Assembly: GCA_015057365.1 (NCBI GenBank)
Contig: SVEN01000023.1
Coordinates: 1-39,620, forward strand
Origin: Lachnospiraceae bacterium
GTDB lineage: Bacteria; Bacillota; Clostridia; Lachnospirales; Lachnospiraceae
DNA length: 39,620 nt
Direction of reading: 5' to 3'
Within the stretch, counting starts at the first letter, position 1, and every line of letters starts with the position of its first letter. Shown here in pieces: positions 32,426-39,620 of the stretch. The notes beneath the pieces are model-generated. The model ran no database searches, was not told the origin of the DNA, and saw only the letters and a list, made by a program, of their open reading frames with translations. A program made the position numbers and the translations under genes.

Positions 32426-32872
32426 ATGGAAGTGATTTTATTACAGGACGTTAAGAGCCTCGGAAAAAAGGGAGAGATTGTAAAGGTAAGCGACGGTTAT
32501 GCAAGAAATTTTATTCTGCCGAAGAAGTTGGGTGTGGAGAAGAATGCAAAGTCTATGAATGATTTGAAGTTGCAGAAGGCGGCAGAGGAGAAGCACAGAC
32601 AGGAGGTGCTTGCGGAGGCACAGGCTCTCGGTGAGCAGATTAAGAAGCAGAGCGTAACTTTAAAGATTAAGTCCGGTGAGGGCGGGCGTACTTTCGGTTC
32701 CGTTTCCACAAAGGAAATCGCGGTAGCTATGAAAGAGCAGTTAAAGTTAGATGTGGATAAGAAGAAGCTGGTGCTTCCGGAACCGATTCGGACCCTGGGC
32801 ACTACCATTGTTCCGGTAAGACTTCACCCGGAGGTTACTACGGAGCTTACGGTGAAGGTAGTAGAGGCATAA
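32426..32872 (+). CDS. rplI: 50S ribosomal protein L9
   Basis: The 148-residue protein has the L9 N-terminal domain ([35 protein letters not shown]), the long connecting helix (about 42-75) and the C-terminal domain ([13 protein letters not shown] to VVEA). It binds 23S rRNA at the base of the L1 stalk. AAAGGAAG precedes the ATG, 19 bases after gdpP. Confidence 0.98.
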   Translation: MEVILLQDVKSLGKKGEIVKVSDGYARNFILPKKLGVEKNAKSMNDLKLQKAAEEKHRQEVLAEAQALGEQIKKQSVTLKIKSGEGGRTFGSVSTKEIAVAMKEQLKLDVDKKKLVLPEPIRTLGTTIVPVRLHPEVTTELTVKVVEA

Positions 32873-32905
32873 GTACGGTACTTGATACGATGAGAGGTTT
32901 TATAA

Positions 32906-34246
32906 ATGGATGAAGCGCTGATTAAACGGGTAATGCCGCACAGTACGGAAGCGGAGCAATCGGTCATCGGTTCCATGATGCTTGATAAGGAAGCCATAAT
33001 GACGGTTGCGGAGATGCTGACCAGGGATGATTTTTACAATCCGATGTACGGCCTTCTGTTTGAAATTATTACGGAATTATTTAATGAAGGAAAACCGGCA
33101 GATATCCTTACGGTGCAGAATCGTTTAAAGGAAAAGGATGCTCCGCCGGAGGCCTATGAGCTAAAATATTTTAATGAATTAATCGGTTCGGTACCGACCT
33201 CTGCCAATGTACGTTTTTATGCGGAAATCGTTAAGAATGAAGCAATTAAGCGCAGAACCATTAAGGTGACGGAGGCCATTGCCAACGACTGTTATCTCGG
33301 GAAAAAAGATACGGATGAGATTTTGGCGGATACGGAAAAGCAGATATTCGAGCTGGTACAGCGCCGCGGCAGCGGTGATACCGAAGATATCCGCAGTATT
33401 GTATTAAAGACCATTGAAAATATTGAAAATGCGGCAAAAAACCGCGGTGCGGTAACCGGTATTGCTACGGGATTTTACGATTTGGATTATAAGACTGCGG
33501 GCTTACAACGTTCGGATTTGATTCTGGTGGCGGCACGACCGTCCATGGGTAAGACAGCGTTTGTATTGAATATCGCAGAGTTTGTTGCGTTAAAGAGTAA
33601 GATCCCGACGGCGATTTTTAGTTTGGAAATGTCCCGTACCCAGCTTGTTAACCGTATTCTTGCCATGAATTCCAAGGTGGATTCCCAGACGATGCGTACC
33701 GGCGATCTGAAAGATGAGGACTGGGCAAAGCTGATGGAAAGTGCAAGACTGACCGGTGAGTCTCCGCTTATGATTGACGATACGCCGGGTATTTCCATTC
33801 AGGAGTTACGTTCCAAGTGCAGAAAGTTTAAGCTGGAGAAGGATCTCGGGCTGGTAATTATCGATTACCTGCAGTTAATGTCCGGTGGTAAAAAGTCCGA
33901 GTCCAGACAGCAGGAAATTTCCGAGATTTCCCGTTCCTTAAAGGCGCTGGCCCGAGAGATTAACTGTCCGGTAATTGCACTGTCCCAGTTATCCCGTGCG
34001 GTGGAGTCCCGTGACGATAAGCGGCCGATGTTGTCCGACCTCAGAGAATCCGGAGCAATCGAGCAGGATGCGGATGTAGTAATGTTTATTTATCGTGATG
34101 AGTACTATACCAAAGAAAAGTGTGAGGAACCTGGGGTTTCCGAAATCATTATCGGTAAGCAAAGAAACGGTCCGACAGGTACGGTAAAACTGGCATGGCT
34201 CGGTAATTATACGAAATTTGCGAACCTGGACAATCGAAAACAATAA
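32906..34246 (+). CDS. dnaB: Replicative DNA helicase
   Basis: The 446-residue hexameric helicase has an N-terminal domain (about 10-110, HSTEAEQSVIGSMMLD), a linker, and a RecA-type motor: Walker A AARPSMGKTAF (209-219), Walker B LVIIDYLQLMSG, SQLSRAVESRDDKRP with DLRESGAIEQDADVV, and the arginine-finger region KQRNGPTGTVKL. It unwinds DNA ahead of the replisome. GAGAGG precedes the ATG by nine bases, 33 bases after rplI. A terminator follows. Confidence 0.98.
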   Translation: MDEALIKRVMPHSTEAEQSVIGSMMLDKEAIMTVAEMLTRDDFYNPMYGLLFEIITELFNEGKPADILTVQNRLKEKDAPPEAYELKYFNELIGSVPTSANVRFYAEIVKNEAIKRRTIKVTEAIANDCYLGKKDTDEILADTEKQIFELVQRRGSGDTEDIRSIVLKTIENIENAAKNRGAVTGIATGFYDLDYKTAGLQRSDLILVAARPSMGKTAFVLNIAEFVALKSKIPTAIFSLEMSRTQLVNRILAMNSKVDSQTMRTGDLKDEDWAKLMESARLTGESPLMIDDTPGISIQELRSKCRKFKLEKDLGLVIIDYLQLMSGGKKSESRQQEISEISRSLKALAREINCPVIALSQLSRAVESRDDKRPMLSDLRESGAIEQDADVVMFIYRDEYYTKEKCEEPGVSEIIIGKQRNGPTGTVKLAWLGNYTKFANLDNRKQ

Positions 34247-34320
34247 GAGACTTACGTTTGACCGGAACAGATTTTTGTCGAAAAAGAAATAAATAAGTCA
34301 CATGCTTTTGGGAAAATATG

Positions 34321-34352
34321 GGAACAGATACTTGTGTATCTGTTCCTTTTTT
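34321..34352 (+). terminator. Terminator of gdpP-rplI-dnaB
   Basis: GGAACAGATAC (34321-34331) pairs perfectly with GTATCTGTTCC (34336-34346) around TTGT, and six T's follow. A possible promoter -10 for the next gene (TATACT, 34356-34361) lies only four bases downstream. Confidence 0.95.
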
Positions 34353-34415
34353 CGTTATACTGGGGGACGTGGACAAACATTGAGTAAATAGGAATGATCG
34401 GAAAGGGGTATACAT

Positions 34416-35111
34416 ATGGAAAAGATATATCAGGTGTCAGAGGCGGCAGAAGCATTGGAAACGGAAGTATATACACTACGATATTGGGAAAATCAGTTGG
34501 GACTTGAGGTGCCGCGAAACGCTGCGGGACATCGGTATTATGAGGAGACGCAGATACGGATGTTCCGTGATGTGAAACGTTTGAAAGAAGCAGGGTTCGG
34601 TTTGCGCCAAATTAAAGCGATGGGAGACCGTATGACAGAAGTGGCGGCGCTTCCGGAGGAAAGATTGACGGAGCTTCGTAACCGGATTATCGGCATGGAG
34701 GCGGAGCAGGAAACGGTTTTTTCCGGACGAACGGAAAAAAAACTGTCGGAGGAGCAGAGGACAGAAACCTTTTCTTTGTGTGTGACGGTACCGGATGAGC
34801 ATGCGGCGAAAATTAAAGAAGATCGCAACGAAGGAATGCGTTTGTTACAAGAAGGAATGACCAAATGGTTGGGAGAGCTTTTGCAAAAGAATAATGAGAA
34901 TTTGTCTCAAAAAATAGAAGAGGGAGTGGCGGAACGGATGGCAAGGGAGTTGCGCTTTCTGTTCCGTCAGCAGGAGGAACGGGAAGAGGAACGTTACCGT
35001 AGACTGGACCGCACAATCAGAGAACATCAGCAGGCGAGGGCAAATGTGAAGCAAACCATGGGTGTGCGTGAGAACTTTTTGTTTGCCGGGAAGTTGCGTC
35101 CGCTGAGATAA
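34416..35111 (+). CDS. MerR family DNA-binding protein with C-terminal coiled coil
   Basis: The 231-residue protein starts with a MerR winged helix (about 4-70): YQVSEAAEALETEVYTLRYW and then NAAGHRYYEETQIRMFRDVK with RLKEAGFGLRQIK. The rest is a charged helix-rich tail, with a strong coiled coil at about 165-215 (IEEGVAERMARELRFLFRQQ, then EEREEERYRRLDRT). It has no metal-binding cysteines at the end, so it is not a metal sensor. The overall form recalls chromosome-associated MerR proteins such as RacA, but the target is unknown. It is monocistronic between two terminators; GAAAGGGG lies eight bases before the ATG. Confidence 0.85.
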   Translation: MEKIYQVSEAAEALETEVYTLRYWENQLGLEVPRNAAGHRYYEETQIRMFRDVKRLKEAGFGLRQIKAMGDRMTEVAALPEERLTELRNRIIGMEAEQETVFSGRTEKKLSEEQRTETFSLCVTVPDEHAAKIKEDRNEGMRLLQEGMTKWLGELLQKNNENLSQKIEEGVAERMARELRFLFRQQEEREEERYRRLDRTIREHQQARANVKQTMGVRENFLFAGKLRPLR

Positions 35112-35118
35112 TACAATG

Positions 35119-35169
35119 AAACTGCCGAATCGATTGCAGGAAGTGCGCGATTCGGCAGTTTGTTCTTGT
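35119..35169 (+). terminator. Terminator after the MerR gene
   Basis: A perfect 14-bp stem pairs AAACTGCCGAATCG (35119-35132) with CGATTCGGCAGTTT (35148-35161), with GTTCTTG after it. Confidence 0.85.
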
Positions 35170-35237
35170 GTACCGTGAAACAATGGACAGGAAAATGAAA
35201 ACTTTAGATTTTTTTGAAAAAATTTAGGGTTCTGCTA

Positions 35238-35266
35238 TTGATTTAACGGATTAGTACCTATATAAT
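35238..35266 (+). promoter_or_regulatory. Sigma-A promoter of ftsH-uvrC
   Basis: TTGATT (35238-35243), a 17-bp spacer and TATAAT (35261-35266), giving a leader of about 80 bases. No CIRCE element (heat-shock operator) is visible beside it. Confidence 0.8.
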
Positions 35267-35352
35267 AGGCATAGGATGGGGCGTGTTTGCAGTGCGAAAC
35301 AACACATCCGAACTATTGATGGATGGGAAGTTAAGGATAGAAAGGAAAAAGC

Positions 35353-37311
35353 ATGGGAGATACAGGAAATAATAACGGAAAGAAGGGAAAAAGCCCGCAG
35401 GATAACCGGAGCGGAATGCTGTTTTGCGTAATTATAGCGTTGGTTTTGGTTATGACGTTTTTCTATATGATGAATCAGTTTGACGAACGTGCAAATAAGA
35501 AAATAACGTACAATGAGTTCATCACTATGTTGGAGGGAGGAAATGTGTCGGAGGTCCAGGTGGATTTCGACAGCGGACGGCTTTTGATTCTGCCGAAAAA
35601 GGAGTCACAGACGATTCCGGGATTTACGCTTACCTATTATACCGGTATTTTGGAAGACGGAAATATAATTCAGGAGCGCTGTGAGGCGGCCGGTGTGACT
35701 TACAGCAGACTGACCGTGGATAAGGCGAATTCTGTTCTGAGTTCGATATTAAGTTATGTTCTGATGTTTGCGCTGATTTACGGGGTAATGTTTTTTGTGT
35801 TCCGCATTTTCAGTAAGAGCAGCGGTGGCATGATGGGTGTCGGAAAGAGTAATGCGAAGGTATATGTGGAAAAAGAGACAGGTGTGACTTTTAAGGATGT
35901 TGCGGGACAGGAGGAGGCGAAGGAGTCTCTGACAGAGATGGTAGACTTTCTTCACAATCCGGGAAAGTATACCCGTATCGGTGCAAAGCTTCCGAAGGGA
36001 GCTCTTTTGGTGGGACCTCCGGGTACCGGTAAGACATTGCTTGCAAAGGCTGTGGCAGGCGAAGCAAAGGTGCCGTTTTTCTCTCTGTCCGGTTCGGATT
36101 TTGTAGAGATGTTTGTGGGTGTGGGTGCATCCCGTGTCCGCGATTTGTTTAAACAGGCCCAGGCCCAGGCCCCGTGTATTATCTTTATCGATGAGGTGGA
36201 TGCCATCGGTAAGAGTCGAGATTCTCATTACGGTGGCGGAAACGATGAACGTGAGCAGACTTTAAATCAGTTGTTATCCGAAATGGACGGTTTCGATACT
36301 TCAAAGGGACTTGTTATCCTTGCAGCTACCAATCGTCCGGAGGTTTTGGATAAGGCACTTTTGCGTCCGGGACGTTTTGACCGCAGAATTATTGTGGATA
36401 AGCCGGATTTAAAGGGACGTATCGATATTTTAAAGGTGCATGCAAAGCATGTGTTAATGCATGATTCTGTAGATTTGGAAGAAATCGCCATGGCAACTTC
36501 CGGAGCGGTAGGTTCCGATTTGGCCAATATAATTAACGAAGCAGCGATTCTTGCGGTAAAGCAGGGACGTACCGTAGTGACCCAGGCGGATTTGTTTGAA
36601 TCCGTGGAAGTGGTCATTGCCGGCAAGGAAAAGAAGGATCGCATTTTAGGAAAAGAAGAAAAGAAGGTTGTGGCATATCATGAAGTTGGACATGCGCTAA
36701 TTGCATGCCTGGATAAAAATGCGGAACCGGTGCAGAAGATTACCATTGTTCCGCGTACCATGGGAGCCCTCGGATATGTCATGCAAGTGCCGGAGGAAGA
36801 GAAGTATTTAATGAAGAAAGATGAGTTACTTGCTCGTCTTGTAACGCTGTTTGGCGGTCGTGCGGCAGAGGAGTTGGTATTCGGTTCGGTAACCACCGGT
36901 GCATCCAATGATATTGAAAAAGCAACTTCCATCGCCCGGGCTATGATTACCCAGTACGGAATGTCCGAGAAATTCGGCCTTATGGGATTGGAGTCCGTGC
37001 AGAATCGATATTTGGACGGCAGACCGGTGCAGAACTGTGCGGATGCCACGGCGGCTCTTATTGATAATGAAGTCATGGAACTTTTAAAGGAGTGCTATGA
37101 TAAGGCGTACCGGATGCTTTCCGAAAATCGTGACGTATTGGATAAGATTGCGCAGTTTCTGTTTGAAAAGGAAACCATTACCGGTAAGGAGTTTATGAAG
37201 ATTTATCGTGAGGTAAAGGGAATTCCGGAGGAGGAAGGTTCCGATGGCAACAAAGACGGTGCGACGGAAACAGAGAAATCCTTTGATGAGGTAATCGGAG
37301 AGGTGACCTGA
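35353..37311 (+). CDS. ftsH: ATP-dependent zinc metalloprotease FtsH
   Basis: The 652-residue membrane protease has helices at about 21-40 and 131-152 with a short outer domain between. The AAA+ motor follows: Walker A GPPGTGKT (221-228), Walker [10 protein letters not shown] (276-284), the second region of homology [20 protein letters not shown]. The zinc protease has HEVGH (443-447). It pulls out and degrades misfolded membrane proteins and some regulators. AAAGGAAAAAGC precedes the ATG. Its stop shares one base with the uvrC start (TGATG), so the two are translated in a coupled way, an unusual pairing. Confidence 0.97.
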   Translation: MGDTGNNNGKKGKSPQDNRSGMLFCVIIALVLVMTFFYMMNQFDERANKKITYNEFITMLEGGNVSEVQVDFDSGRLLILPKKESQTIPGFTLTYYTGILEDGNIIQERCEAAGVTYSRLTVDKANSVLSSILSYVLMFALIYGVMFFVFRIFSKSSGGMMGVGKSNAKVYVEKETGVTFKDVAGQEEAKESLTEMVDFLHNPGKYTRIGAKLPKGALLVGPPGTGKTLLAKAVAGEAKVPFFSLSGSDFVEMFVGVGASRVRDLFKQAQAQAPCIIFIDEVDAIGKSRDSHYGGGNDEREQTLNQLLSEMDGFDTSKGLVILAATNRPEVLDKALLRPGRFDRRIIVDKPDLKGRIDILKVHAKHVLMHDSVDLEEIAMATSGAVGSDLANIINEAAILAVKQGRTVVTQADLFESVEVVIAGKEKKDRILGKEEKKVVAYHEVGHALIACLDKNAEPVQKITIVPRTMGALGYVMQVPEEEKYLMKKDELLARLVTLFGGRAAEELVFGSVTTGASNDIEKATSIARAMITQYGMSEKFGLMGLESVQNRYLDGRPVQNCADATAALIDNEVMELLKECYDKAYRMLSENRDVLDKIAQFLFEKETITGKEFMKIYREVKGIPEEEGSDGNKDGATETEKSFDEVIGEVT

Positions 37312-39152
37312 TGTTTGATATCGAAGAAGAGTTAAAAAAGCTCCCGGCTAAGCCGGGAGTTTATATTATGCACGATAAGACGGATGCTATTATTTATGTG
37401 GGAAAGGCAATCAGTCTTAAAAATCGTGTGCGTCAGTATTTTCAGAGTAGCCGGAATCTGTCTCCGAAAATTCAGAAGATGGTTTCCCTGGTGGCACGAT
37501 TTGAATATATCGTTGTGGATTCCGAGATGGAAGCTTTGGTGCTGGAGTGTAACTTAATTAAGGAACATCGTCCGAAGTACAATACGATGTTAAAAGACGA
37601 TAAACATTACCCGTACATCCGGGTGACGGTAAACGAACCGTTTCCGCGGGTGCTATTTGCGCGCTCCAGAGGAAAAGACAAGGCGAAGTATTTCGGGCCG
37701 TACACCAGCGGTCAGGCCGTAAAGGATACTCTGGATTTGTTAAAAAAGACGTATCAGATTCGGAATTGTAATCTGAACCTTCCGAAGGAGAAAAGCAGTC
37801 GTCCGTGTTTGTACTATCATATGGGACAGTGTAAGGCGCCGTGTCAGGGGAAGATTTCCGGAGAAGAGTACGGGGCGGCAATTGAACAGGTGACGGCTTT
37901 TTTGTCCGGAAATTTTTCCTTAATTACAAAGCGGCTGGAGCAGTTGATGAAGGAAGCCTCCATGAACCTGGAATTTGAAAAGGCAGCAGAGTATCGGGAT
38001 TTATTAAATAGTGTGCTTCGAATGGCGGAACGCCAGAAGGCGGATGCGGATTTGACGGTGGACCGGGATATTGCAGCTATTGCTACGGCGGGAGAAGAGG
38101 CAGTGGTGCAGGTATTCTTTGTACGGGAAGGAAAGATGATCGGAAGAGAGCATTTTTATCTGACCGGCGTAGAGGGTGAAGACCGGGCGTATGTGCTGCA
38201 GGAGTTCATTAAGCAGTTTTACGGAGGAACTCCTCATATTCCTAAAGAGTTATTGTTATCGGAAGAAATTGAAGAAAGAGATTTGCTGGAAAATTATTTA
38301 TCGGAGCGTTCCGGACGTCGGGTGAAGATTCTTGTGCCGAAAAAAGGAGAGAAGGAGCGTCTGGTGGAACTGGCGGAGAAGAATGCGTCTATGGTACTTC
38401 AGAAAGATGCGGAGAAAATTGCCGCAGAGGAGAAGAAAACAAGAGGGGCCGCGGATGAGATTGCGGAACTTTTGGGACTCCCGGAATTGGGACGTACCGA
38501 GTCGTTTGATATATCCAATACGGCAGGTTTTGCATCGGTAGCTTCTATGGTAGTATTCGAGAACGGCCGACCGAATAAGGCGGAGTATCGTAAGTTCCGA
38601 ATTAAGACGGTACAAGGCTCGGATGACTATGCCAGCATGAGAGAAGTATTGATGCGTCGTTTTTCTCACGGCTTAAAGGAATTGGAGGAGGGAACGGAAG
38701 AGAAGTTTTCCAAGTTCCCGGATTTGATTTTGATGGATGGTGGAAAGGGACAGGTCAATATTGCGGAACAGGTGCTTTTTGAAATGGGAATTCATATTCC
38801 TGTGTGCGGTATGGTAAAGGATGATAAACATCGTACCAGAGGTCTGTATTTTCATAATGAAGAGTTGCCGATGAATCAGCATAGCGAGGGCTTTCGTTTG
38901 TTGACACGAATCCAGGACGAAACCCATCGGTTTGCAATTGAGTATCATAGATCCCTGAGGGGAAAAGAACAAGTACATTCTATATTAGATGAAATCGAGG
39001 GAATCGGACCGACCAGACGAAGGGCTCTTATGAAAGCCTTCGGTAGTCAGGACGCCATTCGCTCGGCCACGGAAGAAGAATTGGCGGCAGTGGATTCCAT
39101 GAACGCGGCGGCCGCACATGCGGTATACACATTCTTCCAAAAAATGAAGTAA
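37311..39152 (+). CDS. uvrC: Excinuclease ABC subunit C
   Basis: The 613-residue repair nuclease has the GIY-YIG domain (about 12-95, [20 protein letters not shown]), which makes the 3' cut, a UVR motif (about 200-235, [13 protein letters not shown]) that binds UvrB, the RNase H-like domain for the 5' cut (about 385-540, [33 protein letters not shown]), and two helix-hairpin-helices at the end ([20 protein letters not shown]). It incises DNA on both sides of bulky lesions. No ribosome site is needed beyond GAGAGGTGA inside ftsH. Confidence 0.97.
   Translation: MFDIEEELKKLPAKPGVYIMHDKTDAIIYVGKAISLKNRVRQYFQSSRNLSPKIQKMVSLVARFEYIVVDSEMEALVLECNLIKEHRPKYNTMLKDDKHYPYIRVTVNEPFPRVLFARSRGKDKAKYFGPYTSGQAVKDTLDLLKKTYQIRNCNLNLPKEKSSRPCLYYHMGQCKAPCQGKISGEEYGAAIEQVTAFLSGNFSLITKRLEQLMKEASMNLEFEKAAEYRDLLNSVLRMAERQKADADLTVDRDIAAIATAGEEAVVQVFFVREGKMIGREHFYLTGVEGEDRAYVLQEFIKQFYGGTPHIPKELLLSEEIEERDLLENYLSERSGRRVKILVPKKGEKERLVELAEKNASMVLQKDAEKIAAEEKKTRGAADEIAELLGLPELGRTESFDISNTAGFASVASMVVFENGRPNKAEYRKFRIKTVQGSDDYASMREVLMRRFSHGLKELEEGTEEKFSKFPDLILMDGGKGQVNIAEQVLFEMGIHIPVCGMVKDDKHRTRGLYFHNEELPMNQHSEGFRLLTRIQDETHRFAIEYHRSLRGKEQVHSILDEIEGIGPTRRRALMKAFGSQDAIRSATEEELAAVDSMNAAAAHAVYTFFQKMK
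37338..37364 (+). repeat. Strong hairpin inside the first codons of uvrC
   Basis: CTCCCGGC (37341-37348) pairs with GCCGGGAG (37352-37359) around TAA, lengthened by AAG/TTT, then TTTAT. It falls about 30 bases inside uvrC and could slow ribosomes or end some ftsH transcripts early. Confidence 0.5.
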
Positions 39153-39182
39153 AAAATTGCGTAAAAATTTGCAAAAAAGTGC

Positions 39183-39211
39183 TTGACATTGAAATGGTTT
39201 CGTGGTACTAT
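39183..39211 (+). promoter_or_regulatory. Sigma-A promoter of the serine tRNA genes
   Basis: TTGACA (39183-39188), a 17-bp spacer and TACTAT (39206-39211); the overlapping TATAAT at 39209 gives a 20-bp spacer. It is 17 bases from the first tRNA gene. Confidence 0.7.
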
Positions 39212-39227
39212 AATCAAGCACTGTTTC

Positions 39228-39313
39228 GGAGAGTTGCCCGAGTGGTTTAAGGGGCTGGTCTTGAAAACCAGTGATTCCGAAAGGGACCGTGGGTTCGAAT
39301 CCCACATTCTCCG
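39228..39313 (+). tRNA. tRNA-Ser (anticodon TGA)
   Basis: The acceptor stem GGAGAGT pairs with ATTCTCC (one G-T), with G as discriminator base. The anticodon arm is CTGGT-CTTGAAA-ACCAG with TGA in the loop, the variable arm is long (TGATTCCGAAAGGGACC), as in serine tRNAs, and the T arm GTGGG-TTCGAAT-CCCAC is complete. No CCA is encoded. Confidence 0.96.
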
Positions 39314-39379
39314 CTAGGAAGATGGTAGACAGACTTCTTCCGGAACAAGGAAAAGAATATTGACTTTGAGTCAGCAACT

Positions 39380-39468
39380 GGAGAAATACCCAAGCGGCTG
39401 AAGGGGCTCCCCTGGAAAGGGAGTAGGTCGTTAATAGCGGCGCGAGGGTTCAAATCCCTCTTTCTCCG
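39380..39468 (+). tRNA. tRNA-Ser (anticodon GGA)
   Basis: The acceptor stem GGAGAAA pairs with TTTCTCC, discriminator G. The anticodon arm is CTCCC-CTGGAAA-GGGAG with GGA in the loop, followed by the long serine variable arm (TAGGTCGTTAATAGCGGCGC) and the T arm GAGGG-TTCAAAT-CCCTC. No CCA is encoded. It lies 66 bases after the first serine tRNA and is probably co-transcribed with it. Confidence 0.96.
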
Positions 39469-39517
39469 TTCCTTTTTAAGACAGATTTCAAAGAATGAAA
39501 AAAGTTGAAAAAAGGTA

Positions 39518-39546
39518 TTGACAGGTAAGCACTTCGGTGTTATACT
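39518..39546 (+). promoter_or_regulatory. Strong sigma-A promoter reading out of the window
   Basis: TTGACA (39518-39523), a 17-bp spacer and TATACT (39541-39546). No gene starts in the remaining 74 bases, which are rich in A and direct TTGAAAA/TTCAAAA motifs, like the leaders of rRNA operons in this family. An rRNA operon downstream is a guess. Confidence 0.75.
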
Positions 39547-39620
39547 GTGGAAGCTGTCGAAACGAAGCGAAAGTTTGGAAAGTTTTGAAAAACAAGATTT
39601 TCAAAATAATTCAAAAAGAT

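Noticed and set aside
35205..35227. T- and A-rich stretch before ftsH as a second promoter or terminator
   Set aside because: It has no stem, and the TTGATT-N17-TATAAT promoter downstream explains transcription.
39047..39453. Minus-strand open frames across the tRNA genes
   Set aside because: They read through both serine tRNAs and the end of uvrC; phrases such as CGIRTHG and MWDSNPRSL are the well-known false translation of serine tRNA genes.

Overview
The window looks like chromosomal DNA of a Clostridia-class Bacillota bacterium, most likely a member of the Lachnospiraceae. This rests on strong AGGAGG ribosome sites, textbook TTGACA/TATAAT promoters, tRNA genes without an encoded CCA end, the core order gdpP-rplI-dnaB, a tgt-yajC pair, and families typical of gut clostridia (aldo/keto reductases with ferredoxin tails, the radical SAM/DUF4130 DNA-repair pair, sigma factors paired with membrane-anchored partners). 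All calls come from reading the sequence; no database search was run.

Layout. Positions 1-1000 are decaying accessory DNA: the tail of an antitoxin gene, a ParE/RelE toxin, and a homocysteine methyltransferase gene broken by an internal out-of-frame deletion. Positions 1045-6555 hold two sigma-factor operons. The first pairs a sigma factor with a membrane-anchored serpin that carries an anti-sigma-like N-terminus. The second pairs a sigma factor with three consecutive single-pass membrane proteins. A c-di-GMP phosphodiesterase follows (6834-8519), then an ABC exporter pair, then a BlaI/M56-peptidase signalling cassette whose promoter lies in a 21+21 bp perfect inverted repeat. A ferredoxin-tailed aldo/keto reductase and a 984-residue GGDEF-EAL-PAS protein follow.

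Positions 17.9-26.2 kb are metabolic and stress genes: a lone argC, a cytoplasmic GH9 glycosidase behind a 29-bp palindrome, a second ferredoxin-tailed reductase, a Cu/Zn superoxide dismutase, a radical SAM DNA-repair pair behind two LexA-like boxes, and a YitT-type membrane protein. From 26.4 kb the DNA becomes mostly core: a small protein with a FliM-like N-terminal peptide, an HPr-like protein that has lost its active histidine, tgt, yajC, a PHP phosphoesterase, a small membrane protein, gdpP-rplI-dnaB, a MerR regulator, ftsH-uvrC and two serine tRNAs. A strong promoter at the right edge probably drives a transcript, perhaps rRNA, beyond the window.

Themes. Envelope sensing recurs (two sigma/membrane-protein operons, BlaI/M56, ABC exporter, GdpP, FtsH). 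So does cyclic-dinucleotide turnover: two EAL proteins with degenerate GGDEF sites plus a c-di-AMP phosphodiesterase. The best candidates for something undescribed are the sigma/anti-sigma-serpin pair, the two sigma promoters that look alike, the nested dyads at the BlaI promoter, the SOS-like control and large insertion of the radical SAM repair protein, and the FliM-peptide protein next to the histidine-less HPr.
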